A stretch of 64,000 nucleotides of DNA, from assembly GCA_033439255.1 (NCBI GenBank), contig CM065883.1:1860001-1924000 (forward strand). Direction: 5' to 3'. The first letter of the stretch is position 1, and each line of letters begins with the position of its first letter. The notes beneath the pieces were generated by a model. That model did not search any database. It was not told the origin of the DNA and was given only the letters and a program-made list of their open reading frames with translations. Positions 1 through 11,051 of this stretch are shown here, one piece after another. The stretch is from Hericium rajendrae. Lineage: Eukaryota; Basidiomycota; Agaricomycetes; Russulales; Hericiaceae. Position numbers and translations under genes: made by a program.

Positions 1-108
1 AGGTTTGTCTGGCGCCTCGCCTCCTCCGCCGCCCATCCCGCCGCCCCCTCCTTCCTCAACGTCGTCCTCGACGTCCTCGGCACCCATCATATCCTCGTAT
101 TTGTACAT
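1..108 (-). CDS. 5' end of an unidentified Gly/Asp/Glu-rich protein (cut by window edge)
   Basis: On the minus strand an open frame runs from an ATG at 108 to the window edge (36 codons). It starts MYKYEDMMGAEDVEDDVEE and then has two glycine runs. An in-frame TAG lies directly before the ATG, so this could be a true start, or the ATG could follow a 3' splice site ending in TAG. The frame is acidic and glycine-rich and shows no domain I recognise. It would be divergent from the LIM-binding gene at 288, sharing about 180 bp of promoter. The opposite strand is Pro/Ser-rich, so compositional bias alone could keep the frame open. Treat it as a possible partial gene. Confidence 0.3.
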   Translation of the reverse strand, partial: MYKYEDMMGAEDVEDDVEEGGGGGMGGGGGEAPDKP

Positions 109-287
109 CTACTCCCTTCTAAAGCCCCTGTGACCGAAGCCAATCAGCTTCAAAGCCGGCTTGCCCATATCCGTCGACCCCAAGTCGCGCTGTCTCTGTC
201 CCTGTATTGCATGTGCAAAATCCGGACATCCTCACATCCTGCCCTGCATCTCACATCTCCCGTTACTTTTCCTGCTTCTCTCCTCAG

Positions 288-3200
288 ATGAATGGTCGGC
301 CAGACATGATGCGACCCCCAGGCATGCCACATCTCCCGCAAAACGTCCTCGCAATGAACCAGATGAACCAGTCCTTCCTTCCGCCCCAACAAGCACCTGG
401 TCAACCGCCTCAAGGCCAGCAGCCCCACATGGCCGGGCTCATGCACAACTCCAACAGCATGAACCCAAACATGGGCTTCATTCCGGGCCCGCAGTCCGCC
501 AATCCCGGCTCCAATCCCCACCCGACTCAGATGACCCAATTGCAGTTCCAGCAGAACCAGCAACGGCGACAGATGCTACTGCAGCAGTCGCAACATGCCC
601 AAGGCATTAATCCTCAGGGAGCTGGGGGGCCTTCTGCACCCCATCTCAATGGCATCGGGCAAGCACCAGGCTTTCCCGGATCCATGATGCCCGGCCAGCA
701 GCCAAATATGCGGCGAACCGTGTCGCAGCCGCATACTGGTGGACCTCCGGGTGGACCAATGGGCGGAGGAGGAGGTATGCATCCCGGCGGTCAAGGAATG
801 AGTGTCGGTCTCGGGATGAGCATTCCAGGAGGTATGCCAGGAGCGATTCGACAACAACCACCTCCGATGGGTGCCATGCGTCCGGGACCACCGAACCAGC
901 AACCACCAATGCCAGGCCATCCATCCATGGCAATAAACCGTCAAGGACAGGTGCAAGGTATGCCGAACATGGCGCAGAACATGGGCCGCGCCTCATCCGC
1001 ACAGGCCGGGATGATGGGCAATATGAACCCACAACACTCGCATGCCCAGCAGCATTCAGGCGGGATGCCCCCGCATGGATTCCCGAACGCCATATCTCAC
1101 CAGCCATCTCCCATGAGCTCCTCTCCGCGTCCGAACAATCTTTCGCAGGCCCTAACACCACAATCGGCGCAGGTCGACCACCCACGCATGACCCCCGACA
1201 ACCCGATGTACATGAGCTTCCCCACCCAACCGTTCCCTCCAAACATGCCCAGCTCAGGAAACATGCCGCATCCTTCCAACCGAATACCAGGCGGAGGCGG
1301 CCCGCCATCAGGCCAGTTCAGCTTTGGATCTTCATCCACACCCCCAGCGCGCATCATGATGGTCCGCAAAGCTTGGGCCCAAGTGGCCGACCTCCTAGTG
1401 CAGGCGTGCCGCCTGGTGGTCCTCCTGATTCGCTTCATCGCGGCCCCGCTCCCTTTATCACTCCCGCACAACAACTTGCACATATGCAGCCCGGTAGCGG
1501 GCCAAGCGACCCCTATACATCTCAGTTCGGCGGGATGGCGCCACCACCATCTGGCGCCATGCATCCTGGGCAACAACAACAACAGCCGCCTCGTCCCCGT
1601 TCCCAGCAACGACACACCGCGACACCCCACCTCTCCCCTCAACACTCACAGGAGCAGCTGAACGGCCATCTCGCCCGCCCACCATCTCAGCCCCAAGCGC
1701 AGCAGCAGCAACACCAGCCGCGCCCACTATCGCAGCAGTCGGGCGCGTCACGCACGCCCCATGGCGCGCATCAGACCCTCCCGCGCGATGCCATGCTCTT
1801 CCAGGGCCGCCCTGCTAGTATAGTGGGGCCTCCGCCTCCACAGCCGCCGCACCAGGGCCCCCCGCCGCCTCAGATGCACGGCTCACCGTCTGCGGGAATG
1901 GGTCCTGGACCTAGTCACGGTCAGGTTCCGATGGGCGTGGGCCCCACGTCGCACCCGTTGATGCCGCCGCAAGCCATGGGCACGCCGCCGGATAGTGGTC
2001 TGCGCATGCCTCTGGTCGCTCCTCCACGGCCTATGTGAGTGTTGGTGACCTGCATCCCGGATCATAATTGACATCTATTGACTAGGGTGCCGCCGGTTGG
2101 CCTGGGACAGGGTCTCATGCGACTATTGCAATTCAGTGGACAATTGGCGTACGAAGGTCCCCAGGTATGTATAGATTTGCATTTAAATTGTTTATATTCC
2201 TGACGCATCGCTACAGAGGTTGAGTTTATCCCATTGGGATGAGGTCAACAAGGATTTCTTCCTGCCGACGGCGACGATGAAGCTTACACTTTGGAAAGAC
2301 AACCAAAAGACCGAAGCAAAAGTTTTCGGTTCGTGCCCTTCCCCGGCTCCCAGTTCTGATTCTTCATACACCGATGTGTTGACGGAATGTCTCACTGTAG
2401 AGGTGGGGACACCGATCCTGCCCCGGTTTTTTCTCGTCACGAGCCAGTCGGGCGTGAAATCTATGTCCTTGTCACTCGATGGCGCCGTTGAGCGCTCAAT
2501 CGCGCACAACCACGCGTCTGTGGAGTGCACGCAAGCGATATGGACGTACAAATACAACACGGGCTACATCGTCACGCTCAGAGGGCCCTTCCGCGCGGAT
2601 ATCTTTGCCATTCAGTCTCAGCCAATGGCCGGCGCGTCCGTGCAGTCCGCAGCGCATCCGAATGTTTCGTTGAAGATCAACTCGTTCGAATTTGACTCGA
2701 CGAAGTACGAGAAGCACGTCTCGTTCGATGCGATCATGGGCACGCGCGTCGAGCCGAAGACTCCGCGCATGCGCAATGCGCCGACGCCTACATTGAACGG
2801 CACGGCAGTGCAGCCAAAAGCAGAGGACGAGAAGTGGGATGAGGCGGCACGGTTGGTGTTCGAGCGCGCGTCTATACCCTCGGAACCCGTGAACGCGTTT
2901 GGGATTCCGCAGGCAACGATGCGATGTTTGGAGGTATGTCGTTACCTTCTGGTGACAGCTTCGGTCTCCCAACTAATTAATCATCCCTCCAGCTGGCAGA
3001 AAGTGTCGCTCAGATGTCCGACCTTATCCAGTTCTCCAGCGAAAAACGTATCGGTCCGAAGGGTGAGTCTTTACGCGATAACGACACTACGTGCTCGATA
3101 TGGTGAACTGATACGCCCATCCTGTCCCGCAGACGCCCTAACACAGTTCGCGGCGCGGTTACGGGAAACCCATGGACTCCCGCCTAACTCTATGTTCCCC

Positions 3201-3644
3201 GGCACCGGCGCTCCGCCAGGGTCCTTCCATCCCGATGGCATGAACGGCGCACAGCAGCCGTCCGGTCCGAACCCCCCACATCCCTCCACGCAGCCAGCAG
3301 TAGGTCTGGCCAATGTCGGCCTCTTCGCCACATCCTCCTCCTCCTCGATCCAGCAGGGCATGCCGACGCCATCGAGCATGCCAAGCGCATCGCCGCGCGA
3401 CAAGCCCAAGGGCACGCCGAAACAGGCGAACGCGCCGAACCCGGCTGGCAGCGCCGGCACGTCCGCGTCCGCGCAGTCCACACCCGCGAACCCCGCCTCC
3501 ACACCCTCGATGTCGAACGCGTCGCTCAAGCGCAAGGCGCAGAGCTCCGACACCGCATCGCCGACGACGGCGAACGCGGAGCAGCCGCCGGCGAAGCGCA
3601 ACGCGCGCAAGCGCGGACGGACAGGGACCACCGGGGACCGATGA
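288..3644 (+). CDS. LIM-domain-binding protein (LDB/PtaB/Adn family), Gln/Pro-rich transcription cofactor
   Basis: Exons 288-2034, 2086-2164, 2217-2933, 2993-3062 and 3133-3644 give about 1041 aa. The first ~580 residues are low-complexity M/P/G/Q. From ~585 the LIM-binding domain follows, with QFSGQLAYEG, MKLTLWKDNQ, PRFFLVTSQSGVKSM and WTYKYNTGYIVTLRGP, then the conserved GIPQATMRCLE and LAESVAQMSDL across the third intron. The tail is basic (KRNARKRGR), a likely nuclear signal. Family members (Aspergillus PtaB, yeast Mfg1, animal LDB1) scaffold DNA-binding factors, and in fungi they control adhesion and development. The start is the ATG right after a pyrimidine tract and CAG at 287, so a 5'UTR intron is likely. 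The frame changes from that of 288 to that of 1373 near 1361 without a splice site; one missing G would restore it. Family call firm; exact N-terminus less so. Confidence 0.88.
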
Positions 3645-4093
3645 ACGCTCGCCGTCCGTTGCTGCTGTGTATATTCCGCTGCTTGTTCTTTCCAGTATCT
3701 TTGTCGTCGCGTCTTGCTCTTCGCTCGCACCTCCGGTTTCCGTATCGCCCATGCATAGATATTGTATTTTACGCCCTAGTATCATTGTTTCTTGCAGCTC
3801 GCGGGATGTTATATGTTTTATCAGTGTCCTATTTATGCTCAGTTGTAGTGTACGAATCGAGCTCTCGGCGCCTCCTCATCTCCGATCTTCTGAGCCTTCG
3901 GGGCGCGGGTGATGGCTTCGGGAGTGATAACTATCCGCCGTGCTAAGGAAGCAGATAAGCACGCTTCATGCAAGAATGAACATTCATGATCGCGATTTGA
4001 TAAGATGATAGATATACTGGGATACAGAACAGATCATGCCCAAGACGAACGAGACGAAGACATAGATCAAGATGAGGATAACTTGGTTGGATA
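3645..4093. other. Convergent 3' region, no gene seen
   Basis: About 450 bp between the stop of the LIM-binding gene and the stop of the small minus-strand gene. It is T-rich and probably holds the 3'UTRs of both. I see no frame with coding character. Confidence 0.6.
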
Positions 4094-4557
4094 TCATAAG
4101 TCCTGGTGCATCCCGCTCGCGGGTAAAGTATCATAAAATTCTGGGACCCAGCCCTTCTTCTCTGCCTTTCGGCGCACCGTCGCCTTGTTGGTGTCTTCGC
4201 GCTTCTCGCTCATGCACGCTACTGCTGAAAGGACAAGCATGAGCAGTGAAATAGATATCATACCTAGTCGCGTGCTCACAGTTCTGCTTCTCACCGTGCT
4301 GGCGCTTCTCCAAGCGGAACCGCGAACTACCGGCTGGCCTGGATTCAGACCCAGCGGGTGCGGCGGCGGCGGCGTAGCCGGGAGGAGGCTTGGGGAAGGT
4401 GGACGGTGGGGGCTTGTTGATGGTTGGATTGAGGCTGTATACGATTATGCCAGTCGTTGCAACGAGGCTAGTGAGGCCAAGTCTCTGTTATCCGGCCCTC
4501 AGTCTGAAGCCGATCTGCAGATGAGAGGAAACTCACCAAGGCTATGGGGTTGCTCAT
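4094..4557 (-). CDS. Small single-pass membrane protein, 113 aa, unknown family
   Basis: Three exons on the minus strand: 4557-4537, 4484-4295 and 4224-4094, joined with consistent phase across GTGAGT..ACAG and GTGAGA..TCAG introns. The protein begins MSNPIALRLGLTSLVATTG and has one hydrophobic segment at ~7-24. A Pro/Ala linker (NKPPPSTFPKPPPG) follows, then a basic C-terminal half (RRKAEKKGW) ending in PASGMHQDL. The length, one N-terminal span and basic tail resemble small mitochondrial or ER membrane proteins, but I recognise no family. The first exon has only 7 codons, so gene finders could miss it. It sits tail-to-head with a second tiny membrane gene at 4801-5199. Alternative acceptors a few bases away would change one or two residues. 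Confidence 0.6.
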
Positions 4558-4800
4558 ATGTGAAAGTGTTGAGACAATGGGTTTGTAAGGAGAATGCAAT
4601 GAGGTCTTACAGAGGATTTGAAACCGCATTGCAATGTATATAGCGCCGTTGGAGTTCAGGCTGAGACAAGGACGGACTTCACGCAAGATGTTTCAGAACA
4701 TGACATTACACCGCCCGTGCTCCGCTCGACGGAGTGCAGTCGCTTGGAGAGCAAGAAAAGTCTGACAGAACGAAGACATACAGGAATATGCATGCGGGTA

Positions 4801-5199
4801 TCACGTAGCGCCAACGCCTCCACTCTGTTTTGGATCTGTCTCTGATGACTGTACCGCGCTTTTTATCTCGCTCCCTGTGCTGCTCGTATGACTGTCTTGC
4901 CGTGCGCTCTGCGCATGTTCCCGCGCTGCGCAGGGATACCAGGCATATGTCAGTTCAAGTGAGTAATGTTGGGGAAAGTGGCTGCTTACCGTCAACGGTC
5001 GCCGTCGGTGTCGGATGTGCACCTTGCGTCTTGCGACGCTCGTTGATGCTCTTTTTGGTATAGTAGAAACTCACACCTGCAAGGCCAATAAGACCGAACC
5101 ATTGGAGAACCTATTTGCAGAATATGTCGTGAAGCACGCTAAAGGGGACGTAAAACACCCCTCGAGAATACCTGCACGTACCATAGTCCTTGGATTCAT
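4801..5199 (-). CDS. Small single-pass membrane protein, 87 aa, unknown family
   Basis: Minus-strand exons 5199-5182 (MNPRTM), 5110-4990 and 4925-4801, with introns GTACGT..ATAG and GTAAGC..GCAG. Phases agree and the spliced length is 264 nt with the stop. The N-terminus has one hydrophobic stretch, VLQWFGLIGLAGVSFYY (residues ~7-23), then a basic patch KKSINERRK. The remaining ~50 residues are polar, rich in Ser, Thr and Gln. A short lumen/matrix end, one span and a positive patch fit a small organelle membrane protein, but I cannot name the family. The first exon is six codons long. Upstream (5200-5563) no other gene is visible, and the promoter probably lies there. Confidence 0.6.
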
Positions 5200-5563
5200 G
5201 GCGGTAGATATATAAGCTCTAAGTTGAATAAAAGAACGGAGTGATCCTCAAGTTGCAGACAGAGAATGTTGGTGGTCTCTCAATGTTCGACGTTAGGCGT
5301 GGAGGTCGGCAGGCGAAGCCGCCGCGGATCGGAATGACGCACTTGAACGTCGTAATAGTCAAGGCTCAAAAAGGAAACTTCCCGGAGGCCATGTTGACGG
5401 GCGAAGATGCATCGACATCTCATAAGCATTGATAGTTCATCAAGAAAATGACCTCGGGCATGTATTATCAAGGTATCCTCCATAATAATACCAGTTGCAG
5501 CGTGTATGAAAGTGGTACAGATGTGGCCCCACCCCTATGTCTCCCTCTGATCATGACCCCGCC
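5200..5563. other. Intergenic stretch, nothing recognised
   Basis: About 360 bp between the start of the small membrane gene and the stop of the PNUTS-like gene. It should contain the promoter of the former and the 3'UTR of the latter. Short frames here have no coding character. Confidence 0.5.
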
Positions 5564-8500
5564 TCAATACGCCGGGTCGTGGCTGAAATCGCATTGATCG
5601 CCGTATTTGCATCTGTAATTCCCAATGGTATCAGTTCCCGTTCCCACGCTGGCAGATGATGGGATGCATGCTCGCCTTCCTTGTGCAAAAAACGAGCAAG
5701 GTATTCGCGATCTACTGTGTCTAAACCCGTCCCCGCGTCCGCGGCCACCACGCCCACGGCCGCCGCGCGCACCCCGCCACCCGTCGGCGCCATTGCCGTT
5801 ATATCGCCGGTCGCCCGCGTACTCGGCCCCATACCCGGCGAGCTCGCCTTGGCCGCCCCAGTTCTCGCTATCGAAGGCCTGTTGGCCTGCATCCGGCGGG
5901 CCGGGATAGGCCGGCTGCTGCTGCTGGAGCATCTGCGCGATCTGTTGCAGCTGATCCGGGGGAAGCCCCCATCTGCGCGATAACGCCCGCATCGAAGCCG
6001 AGCGCCTTGCTCGAGTCCGGCGCGCCCGTGCCCGTGCCCGCGAGCTGCCCGACGAGATCAGACACGGACACGCCCGCCATCGGCACGTCCGCGGCGGGCG
6101 GCCAGAAGAGCGAGTCGACCTCCGGGCCCGTGAGCATCATGCGCACGCCCTCGTCAACCTGCTCCTGCGGGATCTGCGCCGCCGGCTCGCCGGGCGAGTC
6201 GGGGATCTGCTGCGGGAGGTACATCGCGCCCAGCGCCGTAGACTCGCGCTGCTCCTGCGTCAGCTTCTCTACGCTCGCCTCGCCACGCGGCCGCATCTCC
6301 ATTTCTGGCGGGAACTCGATTGCTGCAGACATCCATGGGTCAATGCGCGGAAATACTGAGAAAAGGTAGGTTTGCTTACGGGATGGCTCGAACCAATCAA
6401 TGAGTTCTTCGAACAAGTGCGCATGCAGCGCCGCACCCTCGTCCCTGTCGAGATCGCGCACATTGTGCATTTGATGCATCCCCTAAGCGGAATAAAGATA
6501 CGTAATTAATGTACAGTACATTCGGGACGGATGGAGAGATGCTGACATCTGCGGGATCATCGTCGTATATTGCGCGTTCGATGAGCTTCACCTGCTCGAG
6601 CTTGCCGTCGGGCGGCCACGTCACCGACTTCCGCTTCTTCCCGGACTTGCTGATTCCCGCTGCGGCCTGCGGTGGCGTGCTTGTCGAGGGCGGTGTCGGT
6701 GCAGCTGCGGGCGACGCCTTGCGCGCCTTGGCCATGTCCTTGAGCGCGATCTGGAAGGGGTCGATCGCGGACGGCTGCGCGACATTCGGATCATGTTCCT
6801 TCTTGACCGGAGGCCCCGCCGACTTCTTGAAGCTTGGGAGCTTGGGCTTGGGCTTCGGCGCGGAGAAGAAGGACGAATCGGACTTGGAGTCCTTTACCGT
6901 TGCCGAGGAGCCCGCTCTGACCTCGCGCTTGATCACGGTAGGTTTGGAGGACGACGCGGACGCGACCGCGGCCTTCTTCGCCGGCGGGGCTTTGGATGGC
7001 GGTTCGGCGGATTTGCGCTTTCTGGGCTTCCCGTCTGGGAGGGTACTGTTATTCGCGGAACACGTTGGAGCGAACGGGCGTGACCCACCCTGTGATTCCT
7101 CGTCGACGGACATCGCCTGCTCCTGCGGCGTCTGCACCGCGACAAACTTTTCGCGCCATTTACGTTCTAAGTTCGATGCCATGTCCTTGACCGCTACAGA
7201 ATGCAATTATAGCAGACACAGAGTCAGATATATTTTCGTCATGGGCTTTTTCGCGGGGGTTTACAGCGAACTCAAACGTTTGGGAAGACTGATTGCAAGG
7301 GGACGGCATCCGCGAGGACTCGTCGTCCCCATGTCCACAGTACGGATTAATCACACTTCTCAAGAGTGGTGGAGGGTTATAGTACGAAAACAGGAAAGGG
7401 CACTCACCAGGTATCGCGATCTCTTTCCCGATCTTGCGTACGATCTTGCCTATCTTCGACGCTATCAACGTGTCGCCATTGAAAGGCAATCGGTCCGTGA
7501 TCTAATGCGGCATGTTTGCGGATTCAAGAGGCAAAATGCGAGCACACGCGGCATTGGAAAACAAAGCAGATAGCGGGGAGGTGATTTAGCGCCCGGGCTG
7601 GATCGATGGATAAGCGTGGGAAACTTACGTGCAACAATGGCATGATGGTCTCCACCAGGGGACTGTCATCGCCCGCGGCCGCGCCGGCCTTCAGCCACTC
7701 GCGCATGATGTCCATCGCCGTCCCATTTTCTACCCATGCTCGGAAGTAGTGATTCCCTGCGTGGTCCCGCACTTTAGTTACAATATCCAGCCGCGTCTGC
7801 GCGTCCACGTCCGCGATACCGTACTCTGCGATCAGGGACACCAAACCCCGCACACCGCCCGCGCCTGAGAAGGCTTTGGCCGACAGATGCTGTTTGATCG
7901 AGGATACGAACCGGTCCTTACGCATCTGGGCATGCTGCTCGGCCTGCCGCTGGAGAGCTTCAACATTGGCTTGCGCCTGTGCCTGCTGAGCGAGGCTTGG
8001 GGCGCTATTGTAAAAGCTGGAGGGGCTAATGCCTAATGAGGGGGCATGCAGGGCCTGTGGTGAAAGAGTGCCTTGAAACTGAGGTTGATGCTGATGTTGC
8101 TGGGCCTGATGTTGCTGATTGGGCTGGAACGAAGTCGAATACGGAATAGATAGATTTGATGAATGCGGCAAATGCGAGTACGGGTATTGTGATGATGAAT
8201 GCTGCGCAGGCGGTTGCGGTGATTGAGGTGAAATATTAGGAGGGGAGTACGAGTGGGCGTGCGTCGAGGAAGAGGAAGTGCTGATCGTCGTCAATGCAGG
8301 GCTGGATAAACTGATCAGGAAGTTGGCTCTTTCGAAGAAGGTCGATCTACGCACTCGATCACTGCCTGCTGGGACGGGGGTTGCTGCGTTTGGGAGGTGG
8401 TTGGGGCGGAAGTGGTTGCGCCGTTGAGAGTGGAGTAAGAGGACAAAGGCACAGTCCCGGACGCGTTCGACCAATTGTTTGAGCCATAGTTCATGGCATT

Positions 8501-8860
8501 GTACTGATTGGCATTGTTGGAGAAGAAATAATTGGTGAAAGGGAAGAAGGAGGGGTTATTGAGCGGTGAGGCGGACTGTGGCGCTGGATAGCATGAGAAG
8601 CATGAGTGTTTGCACGAGGTAGAGGGGCGACCAGGCTCACCCGATAAGTCCCCTAGAAAGTCGCTCAAATCGATGGTAGGTTGAGCAGGCGTGGCGGCGG
8701 AGGGAGCGTTGCCACCAGAGGTGGACGCCTCCTTCCAGTCGGCAGTAACAGGCCTTTGGACCGGCTGTTGCTCGGGGTGTAGTACCTGCTGCTGGGACTG
8801 CTGCTGCAATTGGGGTTGCTGGGACTGCAGCAACCACGCCGTAGCGTTGGCGTATTCCAT
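5564..8860 (-). CDS. PNUTS-like PP1 regulatory subunit: TFIIS-N domain, RVxF motif, CCCH zinc finger
   Basis: Minus-strand exons 8860-8641, 8583 to ~8340, ~8300-7629, 7501-7408, 7193-6547, 6482-6380, 6322-5676 and 5612-5564; about 890 aa. After a Gln/Ser-rich N-terminus comes a TFIIS N-terminal/LW domain, with LKAGAAAGDDSPLVETIMP and DRLPFNGDTLIASKIGKIV, ending AVKDMASNLERKWR. Further on is RKSVTWP, the PP1-docking RVxF motif in the form found in animal PNUTS (PPP1R10). The C-terminus, after RG repeats, holds the CCCH finger CSFFAQGRCKYGDQCDFSH (C-x7-C-x5-C-x3-H). PNUTS targets PP1 to RNA polymerase II during termination. The finger is interrupted by a GC-AG intron (5613-5675). An extra G near 5970 breaks the frame before LPPDQLQQIAQML. 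The second intron's borders (8280-8350) are unsettled. Divergent from the HMG gene. Confidence 0.85.
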
Positions 8861-9487
8861 TCGACGACAGAAGTTCTTTTTTCCTTCTGGGACGCGCTCT
8901 TAGCCGCTGATGGCAACAACACAATGTCAACAGCTTATTCGTCTGCGTTCTGCAACGGAAAGGGGAGAAGGGGAACCACGGCGAAGTTGGACGGCGGCAA
9001 CTACGACGACCAAGACTGCACGGATCCGTATCGACTGGGACTTGACCTGGCCGGGCGTTTCGTTGGAATCGTTCTACTCAAGGTCGCCGCCGTCTGTCAG
9101 CCGCGCCTCTTTTACCGCCACGCCCAGCTTCAGGCGGAGCTTCAACCCTACTAGCCCCACCGTCCCACGGCTCTCTTTGTCTTTAACTCTCCATGATATC
9201 ATGCCTCTAAACGTGCACAAGACAATGGCAAGACATCAAAAAATAGATGCTGAGACGCTCCTTTGAAACCAGATAACAATAGGAGTCCACCTCGTTGTCC
9301 ACTAGAACCCCTAATTAAAGTACCCCGTATCGTGGCTGAACCTAATCCTTAGTCAATACAAATAGCCTCCAACAATTTCCTTATCTTCACTTCACTTCCT
9401 TCAACCGCCCCCTTACCTCCTTACAGTTACAAATACACCGAGACGCGTCACGGTCAACTGAACCTTTACTCTCTTTCATCCCACAAA
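8861..9487. promoter_or_regulatory. Shared divergent promoter region (PNUTS-like / HMG-box genes)
   Basis: The 627 bp separate two oppositely directed starts, ATG 8860 on minus and ATG 9488 on plus. No gene is visible between them. The region should carry both promoters. I see no clear TATA box close to 9488; the stretch 9370-9480 is C/T-rich, a common fungal pattern upstream of starts. Confidence 0.5.
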
Positions 9488-10538
9488 ATGTCGTCTCCAG
9501 ACATGGCAGAGCTGGCGCTCAAGAAGCAACAGGTGCGTGTCGTGACCGTTCTTCTTGTCGCTGCCGTCAGCAATGTGCTGACCGCGTCGCGTCATAGCTC
9601 ATCGGTAGTCTCGGCGCCGTCGCAGGCGCAATGCGCGACTGCGCGAGCATCGCCGATCAGTTCGTGCTCATGCTCGGTGGCACACCTGTCGCCCCTAATG
9701 GCGCCCCTCTCGCGTTGAACACGGACGGCCTACATGGCGCGCTCTCGCCCACCGCGTCGACGCCTGTCGCGCCTAAGGGCCGCAAGCGCAAGGGCGAGGA
9801 CATCGACCCGCCCACCGACGGTAAGAAGCGTCGTGCCGTTAAGAAGCCCAGGGATCCCAATGCGCCTAAGCGGCCGCCGTCGTCATACATCTACTACCAG
9901 AACGAGATACGCGCGGCGTTGAAGAACAAATATCCTGATATCACGCACTCGGAACTACTCACGCGCATATCACAACAGTGGAGTAAGATGACACCGGAGG
10001 AAAAGGATGTGCGTGTGCTGGCTGTGTATTTGGGTTTCTGTGTTGACCGACGTTGTCCGACAGAGTTATGAGCAGAAGCAGGCAGTGGCCAAGGCGAAGT
10101 ACGAGCAGGAGAAGGCAGTCTACGACGCGGGTCTGGTTACAAAAGCGGCTGCTGATGAGGCTGCTGCATCGTCTCCTGCCCTCAGTCCTGCAGTGTTCCC
10201 AGCTAAGAAACCTCTTGTAAGTCCGTGCGCCAGTACTATGTGTGTTGGTTATTGGGATGCTCATGACGATGTGTTCCCAGCCTGCTCCTGCTGACGCGGA
10301 CACCTCCGAGGAGGATTCGTCCTCGGGCACCGAAGGAGAGGAGGAAGAGGAAGCCGAAGCCTCGAGCTCGTCCGAAGACGTGGCCCGCGAACTTGCTAAG
10401 CCTGTCGCGTCCGATACCCCCGCCCATAAGCCGGCGAAGGCAAAGAAGGCCGCGCCCGCACCTGTTGCTACACCCGCGACGAAGGAGAAGGAGAAGCACC
10501 CGAAGGAAAAGAAGAGCGCCAAAAAGGCGAAAGCGTAA
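9488..10538 (+). CDS. HMG-box chromatin protein
   Basis: Exons 9488-9532, 9598-10008, 10064-10216 and 10281-10538, all in phase; 288 aa. The N-terminus is a short helical region (ELALKKQQ, then GAMRDCASIADQFV) seen in some fungal HMG proteins. A basic segment (KGRKRKGED) leads into one HMG box at ~120-190: PRDPNAPKRPPSSYIYYQNE, then a leucine-rich helix and QQWSKMTPEEKD. The box is followed by acidic/Ser clusters (SSSGTEGEEEEEAEASSSSE) and a Lys/Ala-rich tail. HMG-box proteins of this type bend DNA and act in chromatin, in the broad class of Nhp6/Hmo1. An intron falls inside the box after PEEKD, and the next exon starts SYEQKQAVAKAKYEQEK. No frame problem is visible. Confidence 0.9.
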
Positions 10539-10992
10539 AACGCGTTTGTGCGCGTGTATGATGACGTACTTGATACACGCGAGACTGGGGGGTTTGACAC
10601 CCGTAGCGGTGCTTCCGATTGTCTTCTTGATCCTATTATTCGTGTCCTGGGATGGTGTTCGTGTTTCGCTGACGTTCATCGGCTCTGATGGATGATTCTA
10701 CTCTACCTACCCTAATAGCGCGGTCGCATTTTTGTTCTTGTTATTGCTTCGTCATGTTCCTGCCGTGGCTACGAATGATGCAGCCTGTGTGCAGCTGACT
10801 GACGCCCGAGGCGAGTTCGAGGCAAGCCGAGGTGCCCACTGCCACAGGGCGACAGCAGAGAGGCTGAAAGCTGAGTCTGTCGGGGAGGAGGAACGGCAGG
10901 ACCGGCCGGGGCCGGCGGGAGAGGCAGGTGCGTGAGGCTGCGTAAGAGGACAGGCCAATGGCAAAGAGACCGTCCTTATGAGGGACGAGGCA
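10539..10992. other. Intergenic, HMG 3'UTR and WW-gene promoter
   Basis: About 450 bp with no supported gene. It ends at a TATATAAG element that serves the WW-domain gene. Confidence 0.5.
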
Positions 10993-11000
10993 TATATAAG
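10993..11000 (+). promoter_or_regulatory. TATA box (TATATAAG) of the WW-domain gene
   Basis: A clean TATATAAG 52 bp before the ATG at 11052. A start site ~30 bp downstream would give a short leader and make 11052 the first ATG of the transcript. The other ATG, at 11006, would fall too close to the TATA box. Confidence 0.6.
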
Positions 11001-11051
11001 TCATCATGCGCGAGCCTTCCCGTGCATCCTCTCTTCTACTATCGATCCCAC

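Noticed and set aside
646-1645. Minus frames opposite the LIM-binding gene
   Set aside because: They are antisense of a repetitive Met/Pro/Gly/Gln coding region.
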